Assembly: GCA_019459325.1 (NCBI GenBank)
Contig: JAIBFA010000034.1
Location: 1-64,000 of the forward strand
Direction: 5' to 3'
Source: Thiobacillus sp.
GTDB lineage: Bacteria; Pseudomonadota; Gammaproteobacteria; Burkholderiales; Thiobacillaceae
Length of the DNA: 64,000 nucleotides
Part shown: positions 40,411 to 50,307 of the stretch, piece by piece
Layout of the letters: each line of letters starts with the position of its first letter
Position numbering within the stretch: the first letter of the stretch is position 1
Program-made: the position numbers and the translations under genes
Notes under the pieces: model-generated
Told to the model about the DNA's origin: nothing
Databases searched by the model: none
What the model saw: only the letters and a program-made list of their open reading frames with translations

Positions 40411-41799
40411 ATGAACTTCACTCAATTCCTACTGATTCTCAACGCCCGCAAGTGGATCATCCTCGGCGTGCTGCTGCTCACCGTTGCTGTCACCGCGGCT
40501 GTGAACCTGTGGCTGCCCAAGGAATATACGGCCGCCACCACGCTGATCATCGATTCCAAAAGCAAGGATCCGTTCACCGGCCAGTTTCTGCCCTCGCAAA
40601 TGTTCCCCGGCTACATGGCGACCCAGGTCGACATCATCAAGAGTTCGAACGTTGCGCAAAAAGTGGTGAGCGAATTGAAACTGGCGGACAACCCGGCCAC
40701 CCGCGAGCAGTTCATGCGAGCGACCAAAGGCAAAGGCACCATTGAGCAGTGGCTGGGCAACCTGCTGCTGACCAGACTGGATGTGGAGCCTTCACGCGAA
40801 TCCAGCGTGATCACGATCTCGTTCAGCGGAGCCGACCCGCAGTTTTCTGCAGTAATGTCCAACGCTTTTGCAAAGTCATACATTGAAACTAGCCTTGATC
40901 TGCGCCTTGAACCAGCCAAGCAGACCGCCGCCTGGTTCGATCAGCAGATTGTCCAGTTACGCGAGAAAGTCGACCAGGCTCAGCAGAAATTAACCGCGTA
41001 CCAGCGCGAAAAAGGCCTGGTGGAATCCGAAGAGCGAATGGACGTCGAAACGCGTCGCATGGCCGATCTGGCCGGGCAGATGGTAGCCGCTCAGTCGGCT
41101 GCTTTCGATGCGAGTTCGCGTACGCGTGACAGCGCCAGCCTACCGGAGGTCATCAACAGCCCGGTGGTGCAAAGCCTTAAAGCGCAAGTTGCACAAGGCG
41201 AAGGCAAATTGGCCGAGCTCTCCAATCGAGTGGGTTCCAATCATCCCGATTTCATTCGCCTGCAGGCTGAGGTAAACAGCTACAGGGCCAAGCTCGCCAA
41301 TGAACTCAACACCGCCACCCGCGGCGTCGGTGCCACCGCCGGCGCGGCCCGCCAACGCTTCAACGAACTCTCTGGCGCATTCGATCGGCAAAAGGTTAAA
41401 GTGCTGGAGCTGAAGCAGCAGCGCGAAGAAGCCACCTTGCTGGCACGCGATTTGGAGAACGCTCAGCGGATCTATGATTCCGCCCTGCAGCGTTACGGCC
41501 AGAGCCGCATGGAAGCGCAGTCCACGCAAACCGATATCGCCGTTCTAAATCCGGCTGTCGCGCCCACCAGTCCTTCCAGGCCAAGGGTGTTTCTGAATAT
41601 TGTGCTATCGATATTTGCAGGCACACTGCTGGGCATTGGCATCGGTTTTGTGGTCGAACTGCTGGATCGCCGCGTCCGCTCCGGGCAGGACATCGCCGCA
41701 GGGCTGGGGATCCCCGTGCTTGCCGAAGTCACCAAAAAAGGTCGCCGCCTGGAAGCTTTGCGTCGCATGTTCCGTCGCAGCCGCCCCGCGATGGCCTGA
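40411..41799 (+). CDS. epsF: Chain-length determinant protein EpsF (Wzz-type)
   Basis: 462 residues. Two membrane helices frame it: WIILGVLLLTVAVTAAVNLWLP near 15-36 and IVLSIFAGTLLGIGIGFVVELLDRR near 400-425. Between them is a long periplasmic coiled coil (about 165-370, with DQQIVQLREKVDQAQQKLTAY). A Pro-rich VAPTSPSRPRV precedes the second helix, typical of polysaccharide co-polymerases. It sets EPS chain length with EpsG. The gap to epsE is 12 bp. Confidence 0.92.
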   Translation: MNFTQFLLILNARKWIILGVLLLTVAVTAAVNLWLPKEYTAATTLIIDSKSKDPFTGQFLPSQMFPGYMATQVDIIKSSNVAQKVVSELKLADNPATREQFMRATKGKGTIEQWLGNLLLTRLDVEPSRESSVITISFSGADPQFSAVMSNAFAKSYIETSLDLRLEPAKQTAAWFDQQIVQLREKVDQAQQKLTAYQREKGLVESEERMDVETRRMADLAGQMVAAQSAAFDASSRTRDSASLPEVINSPVVQSLKAQVAQGEGKLAELSNRVGSNHPDFIRLQAEVNSYRAKLANELNTATRGVGATAGAARQRFNELSGAFDRQKVKVLELKQQREEATLLARDLENAQRIYDSALQRYGQSRMEAQSTQTDIAVLNPAVAPTSPSRPRVFLNIVLSIFAGTLLGIGIGFVVELLDRRVRSGQDIAAGLGIPVLAEVTKKGRRLEALRRMFRRSRPAMA

Positions 41800-41834
41800 A
41801 CGTTCGTACCCATACTGTATAAGTCGAGGTTCAC

Positions 41835-42722
41835 ATGAATTCGTATTCCAGCCCTAGTGAGCAAGGCCACATCGCCGAAGCGGCAGTGAGCATCCGCGCC
41901 GAAGCCAACATCGGCAAGCTGCTGCAGGATGCCGGCAAGCTCAAGCCGCAGGACATGGAGCGCGTGCTCAAGCTGCAGCAGGAACAGAACTTGCGCTTTG
42001 GCGAGGCCGCGCTCAAGCTCGGCCTGGTGACCGAGGCCGACATTCAGCAGGCGCTGTCACACCAGTTCGAATATCCCACCATTCCCGCCTCGGAAGCCAA
42101 TCTGAGTCCCGAGCTGACCGCCGCCACCGATCCCTACAGCAAGGAAGCCGAAGCGCTGCGTACGGTGCGTTCCGAACTTCTGCTGCGCTGGTTCCGCGAT
42201 GGCCGCAAAACGCTGGCGATCGGCAGCGCGCGCGCCGATGAAGGCGCCGGTTACCTAACCGCCAATCTGGCGGTGCTGTTCGCGCAAATGGGGCGCAAGG
42301 TGCTGCTGATCGACGCCAACATGCGGCAGCCACGCCAACATGAAATATTCAATCTGGGCAACGGCATGGGGCTGTCCGACATCCTGGCCGAGCGTGTGCC
42401 CTCGCTGCAGGTGCGCACGATCAAATCGTTTCCGACATTGAGCGTGCTGCCCGCCGGATCACCGCCACCCAACCCGGCCGAGTTGCTCGCGCGCCCGTCG
42501 TTTGGTGCGCTGCTTTCAGGCCTGGAAACCAGTTACGACATCATTCTGCTGGACACTGCGCCGTCGCAGCTCAGCTCGGACTTCCAACCGGTTGCGGCGC
42601 GTGTCGGCGGCATGCTGATCGCCACTCGCCGCAACGTCAGCCGCCTGGCCCCGCTGGCCGAGCTGAAAGAAAAAATCGTTTTCACCGGTGCGCAAGTGGT
42701 CGGCGCCGTCGTCCTGGATTGA
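41835..42722 (+). CDS. epsG: EpsG-type kinase-like protein with degenerate Walker A
   Basis: 295 residues. The N-terminal part (about 15-80) resembles the type II secretion E N-terminal domain (IGKLLQDAGKLKPQDMERVLKLQQ). The BY-kinase/ParA-like domain follows with LLIDANMRQPRQ (Walker A') and YDIILLDTAP (Walker B). The P-loop reads SARADEGAGYLTANLA: the Gly-Lys-Ser/Thr of active bacterial tyrosine kinases is absent, and there is no Tyr-rich tail. It may bind nucleotide weakly or only regulate EpsF. Confidence 0.85.
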   Translation: MNSYSSPSEQGHIAEAAVSIRAEANIGKLLQDAGKLKPQDMERVLKLQQEQNLRFGEAALKLGLVTEADIQQALSHQFEYPTIPASEANLSPELTAATDPYSKEAEALRTVRSELLLRWFRDGRKTLAIGSARADEGAGYLTANLAVLFAQMGRKVLLIDANMRQPRQHEIFNLGNGMGLSDILAERVPSLQVRTIKSFPTLSVLPAGSPPPNPAELLARPSFGALLSGLETSYDIILLDTAPSQLSSDFQPVAARVGGMLIATRRNVSRLAPLAELKEKIVFTGAQVVGAVVLD

Positions 42723-42726
42723 CCCC

Positions 42727-43626
42727 ATGACTACGTTTGCCCCGCGCGCGTCTGCGCTCGACGCTATGGCCCCCCTCAAAACCTGGTGGCCGATCGTGCT
42801 CGGCCTGCTGGTGCTGTATGTGCCCACCTACTGGACGCTGGCGCACGGCCTGTGGAATTCGGACGACCATGCACATGGCCCCATCGTGCTGGTTGTCACC
42901 CTGTTTCTGATCTGGCAGCAGCGCGCCGTGTTCATGGATGAGGCCAGCGCCCCACCCACGCGCGGCGAGGTGGCGAGCGGCTGGGTGCTGCTGATCGTGG
43001 GCCTGCTGGCCTATGCGCTGGGCCGCTCACAGGACATCCTGCTGTTCGAAGTCGGCTCGCAGGTGCCGGTCATTCTGGGCGCGCTGCTGATCACGCGGGG
43101 TGTGCGCGCCGTGCGTGCCCTGTGGTTTGCGCTGTTCTTCCTGCTGTTCATGATCCCGTTGCCGGGCTTTGTGGTCGATGCCGCCACCGGCCCGCTCAAG
43201 CAGTACATTTCGGTGATCGCCGAACAGGTGTTGTATACAGCCGGTTATCCTATCGCGCGCAGCGGTGTCATGCTCACCGTCGGGCAATACCAGCTGCTGG
43301 TGGCTGACGCCTGCTCCGGCCTGCACTCCATGTTCAGCCTGTCGGCCATGGGCCTGCTGTACCTGTACCTGATGCAGCGCACCAGTGTCGCCCGCAACCT
43401 CATCATCATGGCTGCCATTTTGCCGATTGCGTTTGCCGCCAACATCGTGCGCGTCATGGTTCTGGTGCTGGTCACCTACCATCTGGGCGACGAAGCCGGA
43501 CAGGGTTTTTTGCATGGCTTTGCCGGCATCATGCTGTTCGTCATCGGCCTGCTGTTTGTGTTTGTGCTGGACTGGGTGCTGGGCTTCATCTTCCCCGATC
43601 GCCCCCGCACCCGGGCGCAGGCCTGA
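42727..43626 (+). CDS. xrtB: Exosortase B
   Basis: 299 residues from the ATG at 42727, with about eight membrane helices. The catalytic triad of the exosortase/archaeosortase family is intact: Cys196 in VADACSGLHSM, Arg242 in ANIVRVMVL and His263 in FLHGFAG. Exosortases cleave PEP-CTERM proteins near the Pro-Glu-Pro motif and probably transfer them to a surface acceptor. The epsE-epsF-epsG-xrtB-epsI order is that of XrtB loci. It is the only exosortase in the window and so the expected enzyme for all six PEP-CTERM proteins here. Confidence 0.93.
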   Translation: MTTFAPRASALDAMAPLKTWWPIVLGLLVLYVPTYWTLAHGLWNSDDHAHGPIVLVVTLFLIWQQRAVFMDEASAPPTRGEVASGWVLLIVGLLAYALGRSQDILLFEVGSQVPVILGALLITRGVRAVRALWFALFFLLFMIPLPGFVVDAATGPLKQYISVIAEQVLYTAGYPIARSGVMLTVGQYQLLVADACSGLHSMFSLSAMGLLYLYLMQRTSVARNLIIMAAILPIAFAANIVRVMVLVLVTYHLGDEAGQGFLHGFAGIMLFVIGLLFVFVLDWVLGFIFPDRPRTRAQA

Positions 43627-43650
43627 TCCCCGGCTTCTGGAGGCCAAGAT

Positions 43651-44343
43651 ATGAAACTTATCAGCTTCAAACACCTGGTCATCGGCCTGTGCATGTTTGT
43701 TGCGGCGGGCATGGCACTGGCGCTCAAGCCCACCCACAAAATCGCCGACGCCGGACCGAAAATCGATCTGGAAGTGCTGATTCCAAAACAGTTCGGCGAC
43801 TGGAAAATCGACGAAACTATTGCTCCCCTAATCGCCAACCCCGAGCAGGAAGCGCTGATCACCAAAATCTACAATCAGACGCTGTCGCGCACCTACGTCA
43901 ACCCGCGTGGCGAACGCATCATGCTATCCATCGCCTATGGAGGCGATCAGTCAGATGACATGCAAGTACACAAACCGGAAATTTGTTACCCCGCGCAGGG
44001 TTTCCAGATCCTGAAAAATGCCACCGACACGCTTTCTACTGGTGACAGCCGCATTCCAGTCAAACGCCTGATCGCCACGCAGGGGCAACGCATTGAGCCG
44101 ATCACGTATTGGAGGACTGTGGGTGATGCGGTTGAAGTGAGCGGTGTGAAGTGGAAGCTTCAGCAATTGAAATATGGGCTCACCGGAAAGATTCCCGATG
44201 GCCTGTTGTTCAGGATATCAAGCATTCAGGCTGATGAGGCCAAGGCCTATCAAACACAGGATGCTTTCACACGCGATTTACTTAAGGCGATGTCTCCGAG
44301 TGGACGTGAGCGCATTATTGGCAATCCCACTCCGGCAACCTGA
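43651..44343 (+). CDS. epsI: Exosortase-associated protein EpsI
   Basis: 230 residues after CTGGAGG. It has an N-terminal signal/anchor (about 1-24) and a periplasmic domain with LIPKQFGDWKIDETI, YVNPRGERIMLSIAYGGDQSDDMQVHKPEICYPAQGF and ITYWRTVGD, the conserved EpsI pattern including the His-Lys-Pro-Glu-x-Cys-Tyr segment. EpsI-type domains are often fused to exosortases elsewhere; here they are separate neighbours. It probably assists EPS production or sorting; the biochemical function is unknown. Confidence 0.88.
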   Translation: MKLISFKHLVIGLCMFVAAGMALALKPTHKIADAGPKIDLEVLIPKQFGDWKIDETIAPLIANPEQEALITKIYNQTLSRTYVNPRGERIMLSIAYGGDQSDDMQVHKPEICYPAQGFQILKNATDTLSTGDSRIPVKRLIATQGQRIEPITYWRTVGDAVEVSGVKWKLQQLKYGLTGKIPDGLLFRISSIQADEAKAYQTQDAFTRDLLKAMSPSGRERIIGNPTPAT

Positions 44344-44397
44344 TAGGCGACATTGCCGCTATAACCCAACTGCCCACAACTTTCCAGCGAAAACGTT

Positions 44398-45483
44398 ATG
44401 ACTAAAAAAGCCCTCATCACCGGCGTCACCGGCCAGGACGGCGCCTACCTCGCCGAATTCCTGCTGGGCAAGGGCTACGAAGTCCACGGCATCAAGCGCC
44501 GCACCTCGCTGTTCAACACCGACCGTATCGATCACCTGTACCAGGATCCGCACGAGACCAACCGCAAGTTCATCCTGCACCACGGCGACCTCACCGATTC
44601 GTCCAGCCTGATCCGCATCATCCAGCAGGTGCAGCCCGACGAAATCTACAACCTCGCCGCGCAGTCGCACGTCGCCGTCAGTTTCGAGGAACCCGAATAC
44701 ACCGCCAACTCCGATGCCTTGGGCGCGCTGCGCATCCTTGAAGCCATCCGCATCCTCGGCCTGGAAAAGAAAACCCGCTTCTACCAGGCGAGCACCTCCG
44801 AACTCTTCGGCCTGGTGCAGGAAATCCCGCAGAAGGAGACCACCCCCTTCTACCCGCGCAGCCCCTACGCCTGCGCCAAGCTCTACGCCTACTGGATCAC
44901 CGTCAACTACCGCGAGGCCTACGGCATGTATGCCTGCAATGGCATCCTGTTCAACCACGAGTCCCCGATCCGCGGCGAGACCTTCGTCACCCGCAAGATC
45001 ACCCGTGCGCTGGCGCGCATCAAGCTCGGGCTGCAGGATTGCCTGTTCCTCGGCAACATGGACGCCAAGCGCGACTGGGGCCACGCCAAGGACTACATCG
45101 AAATGCAGTGGCTGATGCTGCAGCAGGACCAGGCCGAAGACTTTGTCATCGCCACCGGCGTGCAGTACTCGGTCCGGGACTTCGTCAACGCCGCAGCAAA
45201 AGAACTTGGCATGGACATCCGCTGGGAAGGGCAGGGCGTCGACGAGAAGGGCTACGACGCCCACGGCAAATGCATCGTCGCCGTCGACCCGCGCTACTTC
45301 CGTCCCACCGAAGTCGAAACCCTGCTGGGCGACCCCAGCAAGGCCAAGAACAAGCTCGGCTGGACCCCGAAGATCAGCTTCGACGAACTGGTCGCCGAGA
45401 TGGTGCGCGAAGACCTGAAGGCCGCCGAGCGCGATGAGCTGGTGAAGAAGCATGGCTACAAGGCCATGGACTATCACGAATAG
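44398..45483 (+). CDS. gmd: GDP-mannose 4,6-dehydratase
   Basis: 361 residues of the short-chain dehydrogenase family. It has the NAD(P)-binding [19 protein letters not shown] and the substrate-binding [19 protein letters not shown]. The catalytic Thr/Glu region is [11 protein letters not shown] and Tyr-x3-Lys is in YACAKLYAY. It makes GDP-4-keto-6-deoxy-mannose, the precursor of GDP-L-fucose. It stands directly before fcl, so fucose (or a related deoxyhexose) is a likely EPS sugar. Confidence 0.96.
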   Translation: MTKKALITGVTGQDGAYLAEFLLGKGYEVHGIKRRTSLFNTDRIDHLYQDPHETNRKFILHHGDLTDSSSLIRIIQQVQPDEIYNLAAQSHVAVSFEEPEYTANSDALGALRILEAIRILGLEKKTRFYQASTSELFGLVQEIPQKETTPFYPRSPYACAKLYAYWITVNYREAYGMYACNGILFNHESPIRGETFVTRKITRALARIKLGLQDCLFLGNMDAKRDWGHAKDYIEMQWLMLQQDQAEDFVIATGVQYSVRDFVNAAAKELGMDIRWEGQGVDEKGYDAHGKCIVAVDPRYFRPTEVETLLGDPSKAKNKLGWTPKISFDELVAEMVREDLKAAERDELVKKHGYKAMDYHE

Positions 45484-45487
45484 GCCC

Positions 45488-46462
45488 ATGGACAAGAACG
45501 CGAAGATTTACATTGCCGGCCATCGCGGCCTGGTGGGTTCCGGACTCATGCGCAACCTGCGCGCCAAGGGCTACAGTAACTTCCTGACCCGCACCCACGC
45601 CGAGCTCGATCTCACCAGCCAGGCTGCCGTTGAAGCCTTCTTCGCTGCCGAGAAACCCGACTACGTCTTTCTGGCAGCCGCCAAGGTCGGCGGCATCCAC
45701 GCCAACAACACCTATCCGGCTGAGTTCATCCGCGACAACCTCGCGATCCAGACCAACATCATCCATGCGGCGTACAAGAACGACGTCAAGCGCCTGCTGT
45801 TCCTGGGCTCCAGCTGCATCTACCCAAAGCTGGCGCCGCAGCCGATGAAGGAAGAGCACCTGCTCACCAGCGAGCTTGAGCCGACCAATCGTCCCTATGC
45901 CCTGGCCAAGATCGCTGGCATCGAAATGTGCTGGGCCTACAACCGGCAATACAAAACCCAGTACCTCGCCGTCATGCCGACCAACCTGTACGGCCCTGGC
46001 GACAACTATCACCCGGAAAACTCCCACGTCATCCCTGCCCTGATTCGCCGCTTTCACGAAGCAAAGCTGGCCAACGCGCCGAGCGTGACCGTGTGGGGCA
46101 CTGGCACGCCCAAACGCGAATTCCTCTACAGCGAAGACATGGCCGACGCCTGCGTCTACCTGATGAACCTGCCGGACGACAAGTTCGTCCCGCTACTGGG
46201 GCAGGATCGCAACGATGGCCTGCCGCCGCTGATGAACATTGGCGTGGGGCACGACCTCACCATCCGCGAACTGGCCGAAACCGTGGCTGCGACGGTGGGC
46301 TACGCGGGCAAGCTGGAATTCGACAGCAGCAAGCCCGATGGCACCCCGCGCAAACTGATGGATGTGGCGCGCCTGAATGCGATGGGATGGCATGCGCCAA
46401 CCACATTCAAGGCGGGGCTCGCGGAAGCCTATCTGGACTTCATGAACAATTGCGGTAAGTAA
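45488..46462 (+). CDS. fcl: GDP-L-fucose synthase
   Basis: 324 residues from the ATG at 45488, 4 bp after gmd. It has the Rossmann [28 protein letters not shown] (catalytic Ser), YALAKIAG (Tyr-x3-Lys) and [21 protein letters not shown]. It epimerises and reduces the Gmd product to GDP-L-fucose with NADPH. All catalytic positions are present. Confidence 0.96.
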   Translation: MDKNAKIYIAGHRGLVGSGLMRNLRAKGYSNFLTRTHAELDLTSQAAVEAFFAAEKPDYVFLAAAKVGGIHANNTYPAEFIRDNLAIQTNIIHAAYKNDVKRLLFLGSSCIYPKLAPQPMKEEHLLTSELEPTNRPYALAKIAGIEMCWAYNRQYKTQYLAVMPTNLYGPGDNYHPENSHVIPALIRRFHEAKLANAPSVTVWGTGTPKREFLYSEDMADACVYLMNLPDDKFVPLLGQDRNDGLPPLMNIGVGHDLTIRELAETVAATVGYAGKLEFDSSKPDGTPRKLMDVARLNAMGWHAPTTFKAGLAEAYLDFMNNCGK

Positions 46463-46539
46463 AGAAGGTGTGACCTTCCACTGCCTTTCGAATATTGGCG
46501 CTTGCTCCAGGGCGCTACGCAACTGGGAAAACGTAGTGT

Positions 46540-47463
46540 ATGACGGAGCAAAACACACCAAAAATTAGCGTCTGCATCTGTACCTACAAGCGTCCGGCGT
46601 TGCTGCTGCACCTGCTTGAAAGCCTGGCCAAGCAAACGTTTCCACTCGCAAGGTTCGAAGTCATTGTCGTTGATAACGACAAATCTGCCTCGGCCAGGCA
46701 AGTAATCATGCAGACCGCCCAACGTCATCCAACGCTTGCTGTTCGCTACGAAATAGAACCAACCCAGGGGATAGCGTATGCACGCAACAAGACCGTAGCA
46801 CTCGCAGCCGGCGAGTTGCTCGCGTTCATTGATGATGATGAATGGGCGGTCAGTCACTGGCTATCGGACCTGGTTGAGTGCATGACGAAACTGGAAGTCG
46901 ATGCCGTGCTGGGGCCGGTTATCCCTCAGTATCCGGCGGGCACCCGTGCATGGGTGGTCAAGAGCCGATTTTTTGAGCGTCCCCGGTTTGCCACGGGGAC
47001 GTTCATCGGGAGTGACACTTGCCGCACGGGCAATGCCCTGGTCAAGGAGCGTTGGGTGAAATCGCGCCAACCGGCACCTTTTGACGAGCGCCTCGCGCAA
47101 TCGGGCGGCGAGGATCACGACTTTTTCAAGTGGTTCGAAGGTCAAGGGGGCAAGTTCATTTGGTGCGATACGGCGGAGGTGAGCGAAGAAGTGCCACTTG
47201 TACGGCAAACCTTGGGTTATATGCTGGAGCGGGGCTTGCGCGTCTCAACAACCTACTGGCAAAACATTAATCAGAACCGGAGCAAACCCCGTGCCGTCGC
47301 TGAAGCCATCCTAGGGGTCGGTATTGGCATCGGGTTTGCTGTCTTGGGACTCTGTTTTTTACCAGCGGGGTTCCACCGTACTGCACGCAGTTGGGTCATC
47401 AGTGCAAAGGGTTTTGGTCGCGTGACTGCACTGGCTGAGACCAAGCTTGTTGGATACCGCTAA
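46540..47463 (+). CDS. Family 2 glycosyltransferase
   Basis: 307 residues. The GT-A fold shows KISVCICTYKRPALLLHLLESL at the start, VIVVDNDKS and the metal-binding FIDDDEWAV. The C-terminus carries a membrane helix (AILGVGIGIGFAVLGLCFLP), so it acts at the inner membrane. It probably adds one sugar of the EPS repeat. Acceptor and donor cannot be told from sequence. Confidence 0.87.
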   Translation: MTEQNTPKISVCICTYKRPALLLHLLESLAKQTFPLARFEVIVVDNDKSASARQVIMQTAQRHPTLAVRYEIEPTQGIAYARNKTVALAAGELLAFIDDDEWAVSHWLSDLVECMTKLEVDAVLGPVIPQYPAGTRAWVVKSRFFERPRFATGTFIGSDTCRTGNALVKERWVKSRQPAPFDERLAQSGGEDHDFFKWFEGQGGKFIWCDTAEVSEEVPLVRQTLGYMLERGLRVSTTYWQNINQNRSKPRAVAEAILGVGIGIGFAVLGLCFLPAGFHRTARSWVISAKGFGRVTALAETKLVGYR

Positions 47464-47536
47464 ACGTTTTTTGACCACGCATAAACCGGTCGTCTGATGC
47501 GCATACAGCTCTTACTCAATATTTGGATTTCACCCA

Positions 47537-49030
47537 GTGGCCACAGATAGCATTTCATCACGCAGCACCACGGCACTCTTTTGGGGGGCGGGGGGCGCCG
47601 TCGGGAAAATTGCGGGTCAACTGCTGGTTCAGATCACCCTGGCCCGAATACTCGGGCCGGAAACGTTTGGGCAATTCGCGGTAGTGCTCTCGATTTTGTC
47701 GCTGGGGGGGGTTCTTGCTGATTGTGGTTTTGGTGCCGCACTCATACAGAAGAAAGAAATCAGTTCAGCCGACGTGAGCCTCGCGCTGGGCTGGTCCCTG
47801 ACGATTGCCATTGTGATCGCCCTCGTTATCAGCCTGATGGCGCCCTTCCTCGCAAATCAGTTTGGGGATGATTCCCTCGTGTGGATGTTCACGGTGAGTG
47901 CCTTTTTGATTATTCCGCAAGCAATGGGAAATCTATCGACCAATCTGCTGCAACGTGATCTGCATATGAGAAGTATCCAGATCATCCATGTCTTTGCTTA
48001 TACCGTCTGCTTTGGCGGTGTTGCAACCACATTGGCGATTTTGGGATGGGGGGGATGGAGCCTGATTATTGCTTATGCTGTGCAGACAGCTTTTAAAGTG
48101 GTTGCGACCTATTCCATTTGCAGACATACGCTGCGACCGCGTCTGAGAGGAGATCGGGCGCTGATTCATTTCGGCTTGAAGTCGCTGGCAAACGACCTCA
48201 CAAATTGGTCTATCGATAACCTTGATCGCTTCCTGATTGGGAAATTTTGGGGGCTTTATTCGCTCGGTCTTTATTCGGTTGCCTTTAATCTTTCCAAGGC
48301 GCCATTGGGCGTATTAATTTATGCGGTGCAAAATATCGCTTTTGCCAGCGCGGCGCGTTTGCACGGCAACGTGGCCGCCGTGCGCAAAGGCTTTCAGGTT
48401 GTCCTGGCTGCGATGGCGCTCGCCACCCTGCCGCTCTTCGCGATTGTCGCGTTTGAATCGGAGGTCGTGTTGCACATCGTCTATGGCGACAAGTGGATCA
48501 AGGCAGCGCCCTATATGACGGCGCTGGCGCTGTCCATCCCACTGATCTCTTTGGGTTCGATCACCGCTGCAATCCTGCGGGGAACCGGTGCTATCGGGAC
48601 TGAGCTCCGTGTCCAGATGGTGACTGCAGTTGTTTTCTTCAGTGGCTTCATCATGTTGAGTGGCTTCTCGCTGGCGGTGGCGGTATGGGTGGTGCCTGCC
48701 GCTTATCTTGTGCGGCTCATGTTGTTGCTGGCCATGATTCGCGATCGTCTCGAACTGCGCATGGCGGATATGCTGGCGCCATTCCGAGGTGCACTGGTGT
48801 TGGCTGTAGCGGGCGTCTGCGTGGCTGCCCTGGCGAGCGGCTTGCCGCAAGCTACGACTATTGGTATGGGTGTATTGCCATTATTGGCTGGTTGCTGCGC
48901 CATCGTGCTGTTGCTTACTTTCAGATTCACCTGGTTTTTGGGCGCGCCACTGGCGGCGATGGTACGGGCAAAGTTTTCCGCAGGCCGTCTTGGTCCCGCC
49001 ATTGCCTGGTTGGAAAGGGGAAAGAATTGA
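47537..49030 (+). CDS. EPS flippase (Wzx-type, MATE/polysaccharide transporter)
   Basis: 497 residues from the GTG at 47537, with about 12-14 membrane helices. The N-terminal ALFWGAGGAVGKIAGQLLVQITLARILGPETFGQFAVVLS is typical of the polysaccharide_synt family, as is FGLKSLANDLTNWSIDNLDRFLIGKFWG. It flips undecaprenyl-linked repeat units to the periplasm. Its stop overlaps the TTG start of the polymerase gene. Confidence 0.87.
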   Translation: MATDSISSRSTTALFWGAGGAVGKIAGQLLVQITLARILGPETFGQFAVVLSILSLGGVLADCGFGAALIQKKEISSADVSLALGWSLTIAIVIALVISLMAPFLANQFGDDSLVWMFTVSAFLIIPQAMGNLSTNLLQRDLHMRSIQIIHVFAYTVCFGGVATTLAILGWGGWSLIIAYAVQTAFKVVATYSICRHTLRPRLRGDRALIHFGLKSLANDLTNWSIDNLDRFLIGKFWGLYSLGLYSVAFNLSKAPLGVLIYAVQNIAFASAARLHGNVAAVRKGFQVVLAAMALATLPLFAIVAFESEVVLHIVYGDKWIKAAPYMTALALSIPLISLGSITAAILRGTGAIGTELRVQMVTAVVFFSGFIMLSGFSLAVAVWVVPAAYLVRLMLLLAMIRDRLELRMADMLAPFRGALVLAVAGVCVAALASGLPQATTIGMGVLPLLAGCCAIVLLLTFRFTWFLGAPLAAMVRAKFSAGRLGPAIAWLERGKN

Positions 49031-50307
49031 TCAACGCTCCAGTTTCAGATAACGGCAACACAATTCAAATCGCTCCACCCATTTCGCTGCCGCCACCTCC
49101 GGTCGCGCGCAGGAAGTGGGATCTGCCGCCGTTTTCTTCCTGGCTGCTGCTTCTTCTGGTAATGGCTAAGCCACTCGCCGATGCGTTCTACGAACAGGCG
49201 GCGGTTAAATATGGCTACATGTTGTTACTTGTAGTTGCGGCGCTATTTGCAAAATACGGCCAGGTATTTCAGTGGGTCAAACCGGATCCACGCAATAAGT
49301 CATTGTTCGCGTATCTCTGGTTGATCACCCTGTATTTCTGCTTTCATTTCGGACTGGCTATTACCTATGGAGGCTCCCTGTCGGAGATATTCAAGATCGT
49401 CAGCCCGTTCGTGTTTTTCGTGCTGGTGGCTTATGCGGCGGATCGCTGGCTGATTTATGCGCTGGCAACCGGGGCGGTACTGACCATCGTCGTCAATGCG
49501 GCGCTGTTGCCATTCGATTACGGTTGGGTTGCGTGGGGATCGGTAAATACGTTCAAGGGGTATTACTTCTTCAAGACCGACCTGGCGTATGCACTGAGTT
49601 TTTCTGTTCTGCTATACGCTTTCTACGCGCGTAATTCGATCACGCCCCTGTTGGCACTGTTGATGCTGATTGCCGCGGTGGAGGTTGTGTTATCCAATTC
49701 GCGGCTGAATTACCTGACCTTCCTGTGCGTGGTGATTTTCATCGCGGTCAAACAGGGGATGAGCCTGCGTTCCATTATCCGTTTTGGCCTGATATTCGGC
49801 TTGCTGGCGGTGGTTGTCGCGTTGTTATACGACCCGACAAAACTGCTTGGCTTCGATATCAGTAACGAGGCGGCCTTCACGCAAGGGCGTAGCGTGACCT
49901 GGAGGAATCTGCTGGATGCACAGGGCGACTCTTCGCTGCTCCAGTGGTTGTTCGGGCGTGGCCCTTATGCGGATTTGATCCTCTCGGCGGACCTCAAGGG
50001 AATCGGCGAGACGGCTCATAATGCGCACAACGAGTTCCTGCATCTGTTGTTTACACAAGGCATTGTTGGGGCTGCCATTTACGTTGCGCTTTGGGCCATG
50101 ATGTTTCGCATGTCGCTTAGCCAGGGCATGCCGACATGGGCGCGCGGCACGGCGGCGATGGCGCTGTTGCTCTTCATGCTTCAAGGCATGACAGCCGTGG
50201 TGTCGTCGTATGCCAGCAAGACCTGGCCCCTGGTGATGGTGCTCCTGGCTTTGCGCGGACTGTCGTACACCGTTGAACGGCGCAAGCAAGCTGTTGCGCC
50301 ATCATGA
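49027..50307 (+). CDS. O-antigen ligase/polymerase-like membrane protein (Wzy candidate)
   Basis: 426 residues from the TTG at 49027 (AAGGGGAAAG upstream; TTGA overlap with the flippase). It has about ten to eleven membrane helices and a large periplasmic loop with WLFGRGPYADLILSADLKGIGETAHNAHNEFLHLLFTQGIVG, the GxG...HNxxL pattern of the WaaL/Wzy ligase-polymerase family. It probably polymerises the EPS repeat. It ends in an ATGA overlap with the glycosidase gene, so flippase, polymerase and glycosidase are translationally coupled. Confidence 0.85.
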   Translation: MINAPVSDNGNTIQIAPPISLPPPPVARRKWDLPPFSSWLLLLLVMAKPLADAFYEQAAVKYGYMLLLVVAALFAKYGQVFQWVKPDPRNKSLFAYLWLITLYFCFHFGLAITYGGSLSEIFKIVSPFVFFVLVAYAADRWLIYALATGAVLTIVVNAALLPFDYGWVAWGSVNTFKGYYFFKTDLAYALSFSVLLYAFYARNSITPLLALLMLIAAVEVVLSNSRLNYLTFLCVVIFIAVKQGMSLRSIIRFGLIFGLLAVVVALLYDPTKLLGFDISNEAAFTQGRSVTWRNLLDAQGDSSLLQWLFGRGPYADLILSADLKGIGETAHNAHNEFLHLLFTQGIVGAAIYVALWAMMFRMSLSQGMPTWARGTAAMALLLFMLQGMTAVVSSYASKTWPLVMVLLALRGLSYTVERRKQAVAPS

